Of a stretch of 14,134 bases of DNA, positions 13,225 through 14,134 are shown piece after piece. Each line of letters starts with the position of its first letter. Position 1 is the stretch's first letter. Origin of the DNA: JACDAF01 sp036276035 (GTDB lineage Bacteria > Chloroflexota > Limnocylindria > P2-11E). The stretch covers positions 1 to 14,134 of the forward strand of contig DASUCM010000098.1 in NCBI GenBank assembly GCA_036276035.1, in the 5' to 3' direction. Below the pieces are notes generated by a model. The model was not told the DNA's origin. It did no database searches and saw only the letters and a list, made by a program, of their open reading frames with translations. The position numbers and the translations under genes are program-made.

Positions 13225-14134
13225 CTACGGCTTCATGAGGAGGACCGCGTTCGGCAGCTGCCGGCCTGGGCCGACCCGGTACGCGCCGTCGATGTACATC
13301 GCCCCCGTGCCGCCGCCGTCGAGGTTCATCGCGTCCCGCGCACCGAGCGCCTGCAGCACGTACGCGGAGTCCGTGACGCTCGCGTTCGACACGAGCGCGA
13401 GGAAGATGTGCATGCCGTCCGAGCCGATCGAGCCCTTCAGCCCGCGCATCTTCTGCGCGTCGCTCTGCTCGGCCTCGCTGTTCACGATCGCGCCGCCCTG
13501 GAGCAGCAGCGGGTAGTTCGAGATGCCGGCGGTGACCGGCCCCCTGTTGAACTGCTCGGCGCGCCGGAAGAAGGAGGGCGTCTTCCCGCTGAACGTGACG
13601 AGCGCGTTCACGGAGATGAGCGCGTAGCTGTTCAGCCAGCGGCCGAGGTCGCTGTTGTAGACGGCGTAGTCGTACGAGTTCACCTTGCCGGCGCAGCTCG
13701 CGTAGTCGGGCGGGCAGATGTACGTCCCGTTCATGCCCGCGTATGCGCCGTTCTCCGCGATGTACTGGGCGAGCGGCTTCACCGGGCAGCTGTCCCGGCA
13801 GTCGGTCGTGTTCGCCGTCACGGTCCGCACCGTGACGTCGGAGAGACGCTCCTTGATCACGTTCACGATGAACGTGCCGCGCGAGGTCGGCACGGTGATG
13901 TTGCTGTAGCCGAGCTGCGTCTGGACCGCCGGCGGCGGCGGCGGGGCCGGCGGCATCGAGCCGTCGCGATTGAGCACCGTGACCGCCCAGAAGACGCCAA
14001 AGTCCTCCATCCATGTCGCGCCCTCGACGAGCGGCCGCAGGTAGAGGCGGTAGTGGCCGGGCGTCTGCGGGGCCAGGATCGAGAACTGGAACCACGCGAC
14101 CTGGCCCGGTCCGACGTACGCGGCGGGCTGCACG
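13225..14134 (-). CDS. Phosphodiester glycosidase (NAGPA-type) domain protein, 5' part outside window
   Basis: About 302 C-terminal residues are visible; the frame runs through the window end, so the N-terminus is missing. The first part (VAWFQFSILAPQTPGHYRLYLRPLVEG) looks like a beta-sandwich domain that often precedes catalytic modules in secreted proteins. A Pro-rich hinge (about 61-68) follows. The C-terminal ~220 residues match the phosphodiester glycosidase/NAGPA family: GMNGTYICPP, NYPLLLQGGAIVN, SDGMHIFLALVSN and the hallmark AMNLDGGGTGAMYIDG. Known members act on sugar-phosphodiester or exopolysaccharide linkages outside the cytoplasm. Paired cysteines (SC, CPPDYASC) fit an exported protein. 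The substrate cannot be told. Confidence 0.88.
   Translation of the reverse strand, partial: VQPAAYVGPGQVAWFQFSILAPQTPGHYRLYLRPLVEGATWMEDFGVFWAVTVLNRDGSMPPAPPPPPAVQTQLGYSNITVPTSRGTFIVNVIKERLSDVTVRTVTANTTDCRDSCPVKPLAQYIAENGAYAGMNGTYICPPDYASCAGKVNSYDYAVYNSDLGRWLNSYALISVNALVTFSGKTPSFFRRAEQFNRGPVTAGISNYPLLLQGGAIVNSEAEQSDAQKMRGLKGSIGSDGMHIFLALVSNASVTDSAYVLQALGARDAMNLDGGGTGAMYIDGAYRVGPGRQLPNAVLLMKP

Noticed and set aside
1..14134. CRISPR arrays, insertion sequences, tRNA or rRNA genes
   Set aside because: I saw no regularly spaced repeats, transposase-like frames, terminal inverted repeats or recognisable RNA-gene sequence in this window.

Overview
High-GC bacterial DNA with GC-rich third codon positions, many GTG starts and very tight gene packing. 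The set of features (secreted proteins with a Pro/Ser/Thr-rich spacer after a single N-terminal membrane segment, a C39-like peptidase, an AroK-AroB fusion, a Thermotoga-type DAHP synthase) suggests a Chloroflexota-like lineage. That placement is inference; no rRNA or marker gene is present.

Layout. (1) 1-1880, + strand: the last codons of an upstream gene, then two genes for membrane-anchored extracytoplasmic proteins with related N-termini. (2) 1887-10483, - strand: a nearly complete aromatic amino acid pathway. Reading in the direction of transcription: aroA (EPSP synthase), a 237-bp control region, then aroH (chorismate mutase), aroF (DAHP synthase), tyrA, aroE, aroC, a fused aroK-aroB, aroQ and pheA. 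Each of the seven junctions from aroH to pheA is a 4-nt start/stop overlap (six GTGA, one ATGA), so the eight genes form one translationally coupled unit. Together with aroA they take erythrose-4-phosphate and PEP to chorismate, then to prephenate, phenylpyruvate and hydroxyphenylpyruvate. No tryptophan-branch gene or aminotransferase is in view. (3) 10493-13205, + strand, divergent from aroA with a 9-bp gap: a tightly packed set of a C39-like secreted peptidase candidate, two unrecognised proteins and a protein with a PD-(D/E)XK-like signature. (4) 13225-14134, - strand: the C-terminal part of a phosphodiester glycosidase (NAGPA-type) protein that runs off the window.

The most interesting element is the aroA-aroH intergenic region (8972-9208, - strand). 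It holds a sigma70-like promoter (TTGACC, 17 bp, CACGAT) placed so that the transcript would start at or next to an ATG. That ATG opens a 28-codon peptide beginning MRSYWQFVFA, with six aromatic residues (Tyr, Trp, Phe, Phe, Tyr, Phe). Next comes an intrinsic terminator (11-bp stem, U run) just before the aroH ribosome binding site. A segment inside the peptide gene can form 16 consecutive base pairs (13 Watson-Crick, 3 G-U) with the 5' side of the terminator, making a strong antiterminator. This is the architecture of ribosome-mediated transcription attenuation, here reading codons for all three aromatic amino acids and controlling the whole common pathway together with the Phe and Tyr branches, apart from aroA.
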